Assembly (NCBI RefSeq): GCF_921293095.1
Contig: NC_060257.1
Span: 54,720,968-54,784,967, forward strand
Direction: 5' to 3'
Length of the DNA stretch: 64,000 bases
Source of the DNA: Ischnura elegans
Lineage: Eukaryota; Arthropoda; Insecta; Odonata; Coenagrionidae
Shown here in pieces: positions 30,892 through 53,650 of the stretch. The notes under the pieces are model-generated. The model searched no databases. It was given only the letters and a program-made list of their open reading frames with translations, and was not told the DNA's origin. A program made the translations under genes and the position numbers. Every line of letters starts with the position of its first letter. Position 1 is the stretch's first letter.

Positions 30892-33800
30892 CACATTCCG
30901 TGCTGACCGTTTTTTGAAGAAAATGCCCTGTGGCTGACTTTTTGGCAAAAATTTGTATTTTTTTATTATTATTTTAACGACGTGATCTTATGATTTGTGA
31001 TGCCTGCTACATGTTTTCGCACTTTCTTTTTAAAAATAACCCTTCATTTGTTAAAAAGTTGAAATTTAAATTGTCTAAGTATCCTGCCAAACTTTTGATA
31101 CCTTCCCGCAACACACCTACATGTTTCCCACATTTCTTTGCTCTTTGTCAGTACTGTAGCGAAAACCCGTTCAGACTTTATCACTTTCTGGAAAAAACTA
31201 ATGGAAATAGTAATGCAGCAAACATTATTTTTATAATCTGGAAATGATACATTCAAATACGATTTTAAATGTTTTATTGCTCAAAAGAAAATATTGCAAG
31301 TATTACCAATATTTCCAGCAAAAGTGTTGCTCCCTATGGCGGAAAAATTATTATGAACGATATGATATCCTCTGGATAAGATTTTATAATGATATACATT
31401 GGTTTATAAATGAAAGGGAAAATTTGTATAAACGAATAATTTTTGCAATGAAACATATTGTTTTACAAATCAAAAATTGACCAGCATTTTTAGAATAATT
31501 TTTCAGTCACTAAATACTTCGCATAAAATAATATCTTTTTAAATAAATATTGAAATAGAAAATATAAAAGGTAAACATTATAAAATAATTTTTTTCTGCT
31601 GGGTAAATAATTTTCTGCATCACAAATTCTTGTGATACTTCTGGAAACAGTCACGACACAATCGAGGATCAGATAGGCAGGTGGGGCTATAATATGATGT
31701 ATCCTGGTGGACATTCTTCTTGAAGCACTGCCTACATCTCTTCTGTTTTCGTCTTTCCTGTCTATTGTGTTTTTCATATAATCGGGGAAATGTCCTAATA
31801 AGCCCTTGGTTTTGGTTGAGGCAGGCTAAGATGACTATCTCCTCAAAGGGATCGAGGGTACAGATATTGTCATAAGAGATTCTATAACTGGAATTAGAAA
31901 GTCGATGAGAGGAATTTTTCAAAAATTTTCTTTGAATATAAATTACGTTTCAGCAACAGAGATTTCAGTAGGTGGATTCCCAATTTTTAGTACCATTTGA
32001 TGAATTTTCTTTCAATGGAAAAGTCAGACATCATTTGATCCCAATGATCGATGCCACAATTTTAATTGCTATTTTCAACCACCGCCTGTGGCTTTCTTGG
32101 CGTGCACCCTCGCCTTTTCGTAGATTCGTTCATTTTTTGCACTGAATTCAGTGATGATCATCCGCACTTCCCTCTTATCCGTCCACCTTAGGATACCGAT
32201 TTTATACTCATGAAAGGCCTCCACCACCTCACCTTTCTTTAATTCGTAGCACAGCACCAAAATAGGAATAACTTTCTTGCCTCTCCTCAGTGTCCCCGTC
32301 AAGTTAGGTTTCCCATTTGGATGGAATCTAGAACTGGCTACACTGTTATAAAAGTTATCAATATGAAAGGATTAGCCTCAGTCAAAATGATCCTCCATCA
32401 TTTGTTTACCATCTTCTCCGACTGCCCTTTTCCAGACACTTCTGAGTTGGAGGACCTGCAGCGCCAAACCCTTTGCTTCCGTCAACATATACAACTTCAT
32501 TGCGTACCTGTAGCGCTTTCCCCTCATATATTCACTCTATCCCAGCCTAGCTCTCCATGGAATCATAGACTCTTCCAAACTTAGGTCACGTGAGCGGTTC
32601 ACTACTTTTTCCATTGTGTCCTTGAATGCGTCTATATGGGGCTAATTTTGAATAATCAGTGGGCCAGAGGAGTGTTAGAGTCAGAGAACGTAGATAGGAT
32701 CTTGTTGATTTGAAGGGCTTGGAGAATTGACATGAATTGATCAAGCGACTTCTCTCTCCTGAAGCAATGCAAGTCATATAAAGATCAAGCTTTTCAATTA
32801 TTGGAGATACGGGAGATATGGATAATTCTAGCACGAAAAATAAGGCCAAAAAGTGGGGAAATTCTTCTATGGTTAAATATTTCCATCTAGTAAATTTCCT
32901 TCTGGACACGTATTGCCCATTTTATATCCTCGGATGTATATATCCTCGGGCCGGATCAGTTTCTCCGAGTTCGGCGGTATGTGACTGGGTTAGTGGAAAT
33001 TGTTCTCTTAGGCATTTTTTTGTTGGGGAGGATGCCAAATAGAATGCTTGTAAGTATTTCGGATATTATGGAAAAAATCAAGTAATGAGTCTCTAATTCA
33101 AATGCTAGTGAACATAAGGATGGGGAAGTCTAGCTATTGTACATGAAATGTAAATAGTAAAAATAAATTGCCATGTGGAACCAGGACTTTACTGAAGTTA
33201 TTGTAAAATTTATGCAAATATATTATTTCATGCATAGCAGCAAATAAACATAGGGATAACAGCAAATTTTGCCATGATGAAATCATAGCAAATAAAATTC
33301 ACTCTGAAACTTTAAAAGTATAAGAACGGAAGCATTTATTGTTATCGTAAGGGTAAAAATACACATACCTGGAGTACATCCGAAGTTAGGCAACCAGCTA
33401 AGCAATTTACCACGATAGCGTTAATTGACGTTAAAAATGAAAATAACCACAAGGGAAAAATATCTGTATTCCTTCTTGTAAAAACCAATTAAATAAACAC
33501 AATCTAATCATTGCGTTAAAAGTCATCAAGAAAGATAAAATACCTTGTAATAAAGTAATTACCTATCCTCGTCAAATGTAAAAGTATCTTTTTATTATTT
33601 CGCTTTGAATATTTGCAAAAGTTTTTTTTAAGGCATAAGAACAATTGTGAGAATATACAACTGTTTTTTGCATTATAGAATGAAAGTAATCAAAAAATAC
33701 ATTGTAAAAAGCCACCCCCAAAGAAGTCCTTGCAGAGCAAAACCGGGTAAAATAGAAAAACACATAAAAAATCGAAAAAAAATTTTTTTCGGAGCTTTCC

Positions 33801-33973
33801 GCACGGCAAATTGGCGAAGAGTGGTGACTGACCCTCTCCCATACCCTAACAGCGGTAGCTGGCGCTCAGGGCGGAATATAACGCAAAAGGGAATCATGAC
33901 GTAGCGTCTACGTCATCAGTCACTGGGTAGTGGCTACCATGACGTAGACGCTATGTCATCAGCACGGAACGTG
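30892..33973 (-). mobile_element. Decayed piggyBac transposon
   Basis: The element is flanked by TTAA on both sides (30888-30891 and 33974-33977). Ends are CACATTCCGTGCTGA and TCAGCACGGAACGTG, differing at one position. Subterminal inverted blocks around GACGTAGACGCTATGTCATC occur at the right end. A broken piggyBac transposase lies inside on the minus strand. Confidence 0.85.
31620..32909 (-). pseudogene. piggyBac transposase remnant
   Basis: Read 5' to 3' on the minus strand: WKYLTIEEFPHFLALFF (N-terminal part of the core) near 32860; ESMIPWRARLG and HIDNFYNSV near 32560-32350, the latter holding a catalytic-core Asp; GTLRRGKKVIP, LKKGEVV and WTDKREVRMI (32302-32075); and a C-terminal Cys-rich domain KRCRQCFKKN to LCRDCFQKYH (31715-31625). 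In-frame stops and frame changes separate these blocks. The enzyme would cut and paste at TTAA sites; this copy cannot make it. Confidence 0.85.
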
Positions 33974-34215
33974 TTAAAGGGTTCCAGTTTAAATACCTGC
34001 CAGAAAGGAGGTGCATGAGGGATTTAAACAATGCTGTATACAACGTGTTGATCAGAGAGAGAGAAATATGTATTGAGTATCCTTATTTAACCCTCTAAGT
34101 GCCACGGGCCGATATATATATTGGCTTCTGCCCCACATAAATTTACGTATATATTTCATCTACCTCACATCCAGGAAAAAAGGATAAAAATTTACTAAGG
34201 AGTGTGCATCTTTCA

Positions 34216-34395
34216 TTAGATGTTCAGATGTTTTCTTATCCATTTACGGATTGGTGCAATGGCTGCGTAAACTACAGTACTGTAATAGTAACGTAAACTC
34301 GGATGACACGTGTCATCCGAGTTTTGGCAGTGTTGACCCCAAGACACCATCTCTATTACCTTTCCCTCGTGTACAAGGGGACCTCCAGTATCACC
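34216..34395 (-). pseudogene. Orphan terminal exon of a trypsin-like protease homologue (catalytic Ser to Thr)
   Basis: A strong acceptor (a run of T, then CTTATTCTCAG) opens a 60-codon frame that begins GDTGGPLVHEG, continues with VSWGQHC and ends in VVYAAIAPIRKWIRKHLNI and TAA. The order matches the last exon of chymotrypsin-fold proteases, including the C-terminal helix. Thr replaces the nucleophilic Ser, and the loop before VVYA is longer and reads TCHPSLRYYYST. No upstream exon was found between it and trypsin C. It is either a relic of a lost cluster member or the last exon of a non-catalytic homologue whose other exons were not recognised. It is much diverged from B and C. Confidence 0.75.
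34296..34325. repeat. Short palindrome inside the orphan exon
   Basis: AACTCGGATGACACGTGTCATCCGAGTT-type self-complementary sequence lies within the coding frame, in the expanded loop region. Confidence 0.6.
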
Positions 34396-34634
34396 CTGAG
34401 AATAAGAAAAAAAATCATTTTAGATATTAAAATATTTCTGCATTAAATATCCATATTTTAAAATGATCATGTCATCACGGGAAATGCAAGAGATAGAGAT
34501 ATCTGAGCACCGGTAGCCATTATTTTAGGTTACTCATCCTTGTAATTGTAGCCCTTCCAGAAGTGTAGTTATAACTCTTAATCTGGACAATATTATGTAT
34601 ATTTATCCTTTTAAAGTTATTTCCAAGTATTTAT

Positions 34635-34703
34635 ATATCCTTTTCAATTAATCGTTTATATCCTTTTCAATTAATCGTTTATATCCTTTTTAATTAATTA
34701 TTT
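34635..34703. repeat. 23-bp tandem repeat, three units
   Basis: Three units of an ATATCCTTTTCAATTAATCG-type sequence, the third slightly diverged. Confidence 0.8.
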
Positions 34704-35089
34704 AATATATTAATTATATATGTAGGTTGGTACCTACATATAATTTTTAGGTAACTGCTAAATAAGGTGAATTAGCCACTGAAGAATTACCTATTCAATC
34801 AATTAAGGATCAAAAGTACTAATTTAAATTCCCCTTCTGCAAAGCTGGTAATCCCCAAATAGCAAGCACACTTTTGCTATGTAATTGATGAGTCATATGG
34901 ATTAGATAAACATCCCAAGCTGCAATTGATATCCCTGCAGATTCGAGTCAACATTGTTGGCGTTTACATATGATATCCGTGCAATATCCATGTTAATCCA
35001 ATTAACATTGTATGGATGTCTGTCAAATATGCAAAGGACCCGCCAAACAACGTTGCAGTGACGTCCAACAGTGGACATCGGCATGGAAT

Positions 35090-35200
35090 TTCATGGTGAA
35101 AACAAAAACACAGTACTATTCCACAAACTTCATTTTAGGTGTCAACTAGTTTCGACCTTTACACCATCATTATCAAGACTAACTGAGCAATATCGTACAA
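35090..35200. repeat. Repeat end with TAGTTTCGACC and CATCATTATCAAG motifs
   Basis: It resembles the dispersed arthropod motif in which an (A)CCGGTTTCG-like block is followed by CATCATCATC; compare 56160-56200. The full element is not delimited. Confidence 0.35.
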
Positions 35201-35266
35201 CGTCCAGCCTTATTTATTCAACAATAGTGTGAGGGAAGGAGGAGGGAGGGAACTAAATGAGGAGGA

Positions 35267-35354
35267 GCATTGTTGGTTGGATTGGAGGGTCAAAACACAA
35301 AGTATAAAAGCTTTTATACTTTGTGTTTTGACCCTCCAATCCAACCAACAATGC
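35267..35354. repeat. Perfect 88-bp palindrome
   Basis: Two 44-base arms meet without spacer at 35310/35311 (AAAAGCTTTT centre) and match at every base. Part of the right arm (CCAACCAACAATGC) is repeated immediately outside it. Confidence 0.9.
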
Positions 35355-35576
35355 CCAACCAACAATGCTCCTCCAAAATTCACTGTATAATTTGGTGGAA
35401 TTCTCAAGTAAAAATTTTTCCCTTGAAACAGAGCTGATTCTGGGCTGAAACTCCACTGAATGCGTGAAAACTGCCTTGAAACAACCTTGTAACTGCACTG
35501 CACTGCCTTGTCCTCAACAAGAAAAAGAGCACTCAACTGAAACTCTGATGCCATATTCCCTTGCAAGTCCATTACA

Positions 35577-36081
35577 TTTGAACTGCTTCTCCCTTGCTGC
35601 ATGTGTGCCCCACTGATACTGAACTGGACAATAGGCTCAGGCCAAGCTGAATTTATGACACCACTGAATCTTTCTTGCCGCATGTCTTTACTGCCCTGCC
35701 ACAGAGCTGCTGCTGCATTTGAGTATCCCCTCTCCCTCATGAATTTGAACTGCTTCTCCTTTGCTGCACATGATCTTTACTGGCACTGAGCTGGACGGTA
35801 GGCTCAAAGGCCAGGCCAACTTAATAACTCCACTGAATCTCTCTTGCCGAATGTCTTTACTGCCCTGCCACAGAGCTGCTGCATCATTTGGGTATCCCCT
35901 CTCCCTCATGAATTTGAACTGCTTCTCCCTTGCTGCACATGAGCTCTACTGGCACTGAGCTGGACGGTAGGCTCAAAGGCCAGGCCAACTTAATAACTCC
36001 ACTGAATCTCTCTTGCCGAATGTCTTTACTGACCTGCCACAGAGTTGCTGCAGCATTTGGGTATCCCCTCTCCCTCATGAA
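35577..36081. repeat. Minisatellite of three 167-169 bp units
   Basis: Units start at 35577, 35744 and 35913 with TTTGAACTGCTTCTCC; a partial fourth begins at 36082. The period is not a multiple of three, so minus-strand frames through it do not stay aligned. One end shares AAATTTTTCCC-type sequence with the repeats near 37700 and 42620. Confidence 0.85.
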
Positions 36082-36625
36082 TTTGAACTGCTTCTCCCTT
36101 GCTGCGCGTGTGCTACCCATCGTAAGTTTTGCCAACATACAGAACCCATCTACCGGACATATACGTGACCCCTGTTTTCAGCGGCCATGTATTTTTTTGT
36201 TAATTTTGCTTTTGGCAACACGTATATCTTTTCCTGCACGTAAGGCTATCGGTTGCCGTTATTTCTCTCAAGTTGCTAGGAGCAAAAGATGAGTGGTGAG
36301 CGTGGGTTTTGGCATGAAAAGATTGATGGCATAAATATTTTCCCGGTACTTCGACGGTTGTTAACAGCAAGAATTAATCGAAATTGAGGTGAAGGGGAGA
36401 ACGAGGTCAGTGGTGGTGACTGCAGTCAAAATTGGAGGTAAGCATTTTAACTTCCCTGATGGCATGTTTATTCCTTCCATGTTTAGCCATGAGAACGTTG
36501 ACATTTAATTCGTGTTTTAATCCAGGAAGGTTTAAGGATTTCGAGCTCCTTTTTCGGGGGTCATACAGCCAATAATGAATTCTAGTTTCAACACCTAGGC
36601 GACTGCCGTCCACTTTTCCTGCCTC

Positions 36626-36913
36626 ATGGATACCCCATACGAGGAGGAGAATACACCGACCGGTTATCAATGCCGTGGATGCCGGCGAGTCATCCTGCGG
36701 AGGATTAACGGACTCGGTGAGCTCGAGAAGGCTTTCAAAGAAATAAGGAATGCGGGTGGGTATCGCTATAGTGCAATGCATATTTACTGCTTGTACTTAT
36801 TAGCGACTGCTGATAGTTTTGGAAGCTTGCGATTCACACATAGCCTAAGTAACGAGTTATTGCTTCATTTTTCATTGAACTATGATGCAAAGCGCATGCT
36901 TCTTCAGCGATAA
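36626..36913 (+). CDS. Unrecognised 95-residue reading frame
   Basis: The frame starts MDTPYEEENTPTGYQCRGCR and has a basic stretch (RRVILRRI) and a plausible amphipathic segment (LGELEKAFKEIRNAGG). An AATAAA at 37165-37170 follows at 250 bases. No family is recognised, and there is no evidence that it is expressed. It may be chance. Confidence 0.2.
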   Translation: MDTPYEEENTPTGYQCRGCRRVILRRINGLGELEKAFKEIRNAGGYRYSAMHIYCLYLLATADSFGSLRFTHSLSNELLLHFSLNYDAKRMLLQR

Positions 36914-37387
36914 TTTAAGTTTTGTTTTCTATAATTTGAATGCTTCACATTAATGTACCATATAAGTAATAAGCCAAGTAAAGGAGAGTTTTTTTTTTCT
37001 GTGCAATTTTGATAATTTCATTTTGAGTTAAGCCGTTTGTGACTCTCATCAGTCATGTTTCTTCTCTACTGCAGGAGCATCTAACTTCCATGACTTCTTT
37101 CATTTAGAATATTTTTGTATGTGCTTTTAACAGTTATTAATGTATTGATGTATTTTCATATTCAAATAAATTGTGTCTTGAAAAATGTTGTGGTCATTGC
37201 AGTTATAACTATTGTTGATCGCAATCACCTATCCACCCTTGATCTTTTATCATGCATGCAAAAATTGTGGGAGAAACCTATTATGTGATCATCAACTGTT
37301 GGCTGGGTTGCGCAAGTTGTTAATTTACTGTGTTTCATATGATTTGACGAGGGAATTTAAATGGATTAGGTAGGGGAATTGTATTCA

Positions 37388-37561
37388 GCCAAACAAGGGA
37401 GTTTCAGCCTGGCATACAAGGGAGTTTCAGTCTAGCTAGCCAATGGAGTTTCAGTCTAGCTAGCCAATGGAGTTTCAGTCTAGCTGGCCAAGGGAGTTTC
37501 AGTCTAGCTGGTAGTTAGTAGCCAAGGGAGTTTCAGTTTAGTCGGCCAAGGGAGTTTCATT
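37388..37561. repeat. Minisatellite of GGAGTTTCAGT units
   Basis: Seven copies of a ~24-26 bp unit with core AAGGGAGTTTCAGTCTAGCT. Adjacent sequence to about 37720 repeats the same TTTCAG theme. Confidence 0.75.
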
Positions 37562-38334
37562 GGAGTAGCTGGAGTGCTTAATTGCACTGCCATCCCTCTT
37601 CCAAACTCCACTGGTTTTGTTTCAATTTCAATGCAGTTTCAGCATAGAAGCAAGGCAGTGAGTTTCAAGGTAGTTTCAGCCCAGTTTCAGTCAAGTTTCA
37701 AGGGAGAAATTTTTACTTGAGAATGGTCATGCCTGAGCCAGAGAGAGTATTTTCATGGCAAACAAAGGGCTTCATCTTTCATAAGTTTTTGGTTAGTCAA
37801 TTAAGGCTTTCAAACCCATTCCTGCTACTGAGAGAAATTAAATTTCAATACTTCTCACTTTAAAAATGAGAAAAATTTCTATGTTTCGAGAAATGTAGCA
37901 GCTCTTTATTAGTTTTTAAAATTATTTTCTTGAAAAAATATTATTTTCCTCAAAGACATTTGCAATTTTTACTCCTAGGGGGAGGCAGCTGCACCCTCCT
38001 GCCCCTTGCTGGGTATGCCCATGTTAATAATCCTTATTTAAGCCAAGCGCTACCTACCTGCTAGTAGCCTGCATCATAGCAGCATCCATAGCCTTGCACC
38101 AAGGTAGCCTCACACGCTGTCGACCGCAACCAGAATGACGTCATATGGGCGTTTCCCAGCATTCATATTTAGCGGTCAGGTTTTTGTGTGCTTAAAAATT
38201 TTCACTTTTCATTTAATCACAAAAAGTAGATATCATAATTTAAAAATCTAAAAGAGTGAAATACGTACACCAGGATCAGTAATTATCTTTCGATTTAGGC
38301 AATAAAAAAATAGGAAACCACCCTATTTGAATGA

Positions 38335-38340
38335 TTTATT
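38335..38340 (-). terminator. Poly(A) signal of trypsin C
   Basis: AATAAA on the minus strand, 88 bases after the stop; the same placement as in trypsin B. Confidence 0.75.
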
Positions 38341-38427
38341 GAAAACAAAATTTTTCAGAACATGTAAATTTACAAAATATAGCCAATATTCATACATGTA
38401 CATAGGCTAATCAGCCAATGCTCTCCA

Positions 38428-50076
<11,649 letters not shown>

Positions 50077-50599
50077 CCTCACAGTTGCTAAGCGATGGCT
50101 TTGAAACCCATCCGTATGGATTTCGATAACGCGGACATACTATCGCGAGATGTTAATCTTTGACTCCCGAAAAATCGTATCGCAAGAAAAAAAAAACAGC
50201 TTCATTCAACGTGATAATGTGAATTCCCCAATTCTCGATGTGGCGAAAGATCCATATGATTCTCGCAACTTGACCCGTTATATCCCAATGTTGCTTCTAA
50301 GTAACATAAAAAAATGTATAAATTTGCAGCTCTATCCTAGAAATATTTAACTACGTGTTCTTCTGTGCTGTAAAGTTTAATGGCGAAATATGTAGCTGCC
50401 ACAATAATTATAATTGAGTAGAAAATTTTCAGATTTTATGAATGAGAAGTTTTGAAATGTAATTTCTCCCTACACGTTACCGGAGGTGAGGAATGACCTA
50501 CCTGTATAGAGGTGTTGAGACCGTGTGCTGATTTGGGCCTTTGGTTCAAACATGATTAAAAAAACAGGGGCGGTGTGAAGTGATTGACGACCATCAGCT

Positions 50600-51130
50600 G
50601 GGGCTCATGACGGGGCCCTCCTCACCGGAGTATTTCAGGGTCCCTCCCCCCCCCCCCCCCGGAAAGTTTCAGAAAATTGCATTACCGGAAATGGGTTTTG
50701 ACATTCTATCCTGACTCAAAAAAAACAAAATAAAATTTAATAAAAATAGCAGTTTCGTAAGGAAAATACCGTCAAAAGTGAGAATTTCACTACTTACGAG
50801 ATTTAAAAATGTATGATGGTTCTATTTTCTATCTTGGTAGCGTGCACTGAAATCTGAAAAAAAACTCTAAAATAACCTTTACGAATAGCCCTTGTAAAAA
50901 TACATCAGGTTCTCGTTATTCTCCTGAAACCTTCATTTTTTATACAATCTTTTGAAAAAAATGAAAACTTGGAATTTTATGACAGCAAAAACACTTTGGT
51001 TCGATTAATCTGCGTCTTTTTTAAATACACCTTCCATATACGCTTCACAATAAACGCGAACGTTGTGGTTTCACCCAAAGCATGGGACCCCCAGGGATTG
51101 CCGACCAGCCGACCTGGCCAGACTAGTTGC
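50600..51130. repeat. Repeat or relic resembling trypsin intron 5
   Basis: This block matches 41270-42015 in patches (GCACTGAAATCTGAAAA, AATAACCTTT and GCCGACCTGGCCAGACT), stopping about where the trypsin C exon 5 donor would be. No exon follows. A shorter relative is at about 16640-17040, so a dispersed repeat is as likely as a fourth trypsin copy. Confidence 0.45.
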
Positions 51131-52590
51131 ACACATTATTGATATAGTTTAAGTTGACGTGCCTAAAGGACGAGAATCTTCGCCATCCGTCCCGAATGCT
51201 CGGGAGAAAAACGTCGAGAATTCTCGCAATGCATACGCAATGTCGTAACGAGGCCTGAATTAGATATAACGAAGTTGTATTCTGCATTATCCATCCCGAA
51301 TGACAATAAGTGTAGGATTTTCGCTTTATTTCCTCAAGTGAAAAGTGCAAAAACAACGCACAAGGTAGACGTCACTTGAGACTGAATCATACGATTATTT
51401 TTTCCATCCCTCAGAATCATAGCTCCAGCGATAGCTTTTCAGGGACCAACTAAATGATCCCTCTTCCCACTGTCATTTACCACGTCCCTTTATCCATAGC
51501 TTTCCGTAATTTCATCTTTCGATCAATCAAAAGCCATGTGTGGTGTTACAATTGCTGCTAGCGGCCGTGCAGTCTGATGGGCTGAAGGACAGTGGGAACG
51601 AAACCCTTAGGACGGGCTCGCGGGATACACACCTGGGGCAGGGACTATAAGCGATCAGCTTTTCTCCTCTGCCACCAGAAGGGGAAGGACGGGAAGGAAC
51701 AAGGAAAGGAGGCGCCGCCGCGATGAGAGCCCGACGACACCTCCAGGGGAAGGACGGGGAAGGAAGGGAGGGGACGAGGAATCCTGCACCGTCACAAGGC
51801 GGGCAGGTCCTACCATCAGCGAAACCAAGCTTACGCAATTAATATGCTACCAATTTTAGTAGATTTTCCTATGAGGAAGAAAAATCTATCGATCAAATCG
51901 GTAGATGGGCTGAAGGACAGTGCCAGCGATGGTTTCAGCGACGGGAAAAGGGACGTGCCAAGTGATGGAGAAAAGGGACGTGCCAAGTGATGGAGAAAAG
52001 GGATGAGATTTCCATCCCTCGAGCCATCGCGGATATTGATGGCATGACAAAGCCCGGAAAGCCAAAGGTCAGCGGTTCGAGCAAGAAAATTTTTTCTCAC
52101 GGCAATTCATGTGATCCTATTGTTGTTATCCTTGGGTGACAATCACATTTTGCATTTCTATCTTTCTTTTATGTGCAAGTGCCTGAATGTCGTAAAATAT
52201 TTCTTTGCCTTATCCACCTATCGAAATTTTAGATTAAATTGCGTAGTTTTGTCGGACGACCATATATTTACTTTCAAATTAATTTTTGTTTTTGCCATCA
52301 AATGCGTTTTTGTTTGGAGCCATCAAATACGTTTTCCCACCGTCAACCTGGTGTCACAGCCGCAGCTAGCGGCCATGGGCTCTGGTTGAAAAAAGGTGCC
52401 AGCAATGGTTTCACCTACGGAAAAAATGACGTGCTTGAGCGATGGAAGAAAATAAAAATAAAATAAAATATGAAGATTTTTAAAAACATGCTCTTTCCAA
52501 AATTGAACGCAAAATTAAGTATTAAGTAAAAAATAAGCTTTACATCACTCGGAGAATAAATTGTTGATTAGATTTATTAGACTTGCTATT
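51131..52590. other. Unassigned stretch
   Basis: No gene is recognised. A GGGACGTGCCAAGTGATGG unit is repeated in tandem near 51950-52005. GGGGAAGGACGGGAAGGA-type purine-rich blocks occur near 51680 and 51740. Confidence 0.4.
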
Positions 52591-53650
52591 TCACAGTCGT
52601 CCGACCACACCTTGAATGTGCAGCGAGCATACAAGATCTGGTGCAGAAAGACTTAACCCATTTATGCCTAGTGTTCCATTTTTGGAACACCTGACGCGAC
52701 TTTCTAATTTAATGACTACGACTTATTATACGCCAATATGCCACGGATTTTCTTTCATTAACTCTTTATAAAGATATATTTGTATTATGGGGCGCAAAGA
52801 TTTAGTCAGTTTTGCCCATCCATCGCAGCCAGTGTTGAAAAATATCGCTCTTTTTTTTAAGGCAGTTTTTCTGAGACCAACTCTAATGTTATATTAATAA
52901 CTATTTGCCATTACGCCCAAATGTTATAAATTGTTTCCTGCATGTTCAGTAATAGTTAACCTATAGTGCTTAATGAAGAAAATGATGAAACAAACTATTT
53001 TTTTTTGTTATAAGCTTTTATTTAGCAGTGCTCCATTTTTGGAACACTGGGCAAATCCACAACTGTTATGCGTGAATTCACTCATCCATTTTATTCACCT
53101 ACAATAATTTTCAAACCTTCGGCATAAATGCGTTAAACCGTGGAATGAATAGCAAGTACAAAGGAATGCTGCGCGATTCGTCAAAAACTGCAACGGGCGC
53201 ACAAACGATGTAACACTGACGCTGACCGAATTAGGCTGCTTTCTGAATCTACATATAGGCTGGGAGCGTATTGGGAGCATTAAAACACTCGGAGGATGCA
53301 CGCTAGGTTTTGATTCCTTGAGCAATTAAGAAAAGATATATTTCAGAGCGAGACGGAGAAAATATTATAACCCTGACCCCCTTTGGGGTTCTAATATATT
53401 GTATAAATATATTATATTAGAACCCCACCATATTTCTAGGCCCGACAGAAACGACTAATTAAGTGAGATATTTTTCCGAACGTATAGATATGGAAATTCG
53501 TTTTTTTCCGAACATTAACGGGCTTAAATAAATGCTAATCGTAAATTTGTTTGAGCTCTTGCTTATTTCATGTAAACGGCTAGTGCCCTAACAGCCCCTG
53601 CCACACGATTTTATAGGCGGCTTGCGGGGTAGTATGTAGATGTAATCAGT
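52591..53650 (+). pseudogene. LINE reverse-transcriptase 3'-end relic, split by a piggyBac MITE
   Basis: Before the MITE the plus strand reads VVRPHLECAASIQDLVQKDL; after it, VQRNAARFVKNCNGRT to TELGCFLNLHIGWERIG. Together these are the thumb and C-terminal part of a non-LTR reverse transcriptase. A decayed FFPNI-like end and 3' UTR follow to about 53650. A related 3' end is at 54590-54960. Confidence 0.7.
52657..53132. mobile_element. piggyBac-type MITE
   Basis: Flanked by TTAA (52653-52656 and 53133-53136), with ends CCCATTTATGCC and GGCATAAATGCG. A palindromic GTTCCATTTTTGGAACAC-type block lies near both ends (about 52670 and 53030). There is no transposase. It does not match the ends of the element at 30892-33973. 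Confidence 0.8.

Noticed and set aside
35577-36081. A CRISPR-like array
   Set aside because: Units are long, nearly identical throughout and directly adjacent, with no unique spacers; this is a minisatellite.
35210-36138. Minus-strand protein family with repeated MRERGYPN starts
   Set aside because: Frames follow a 167-169 bp minisatellite whose period is not a multiple of three, so they shift between units. No known domain.
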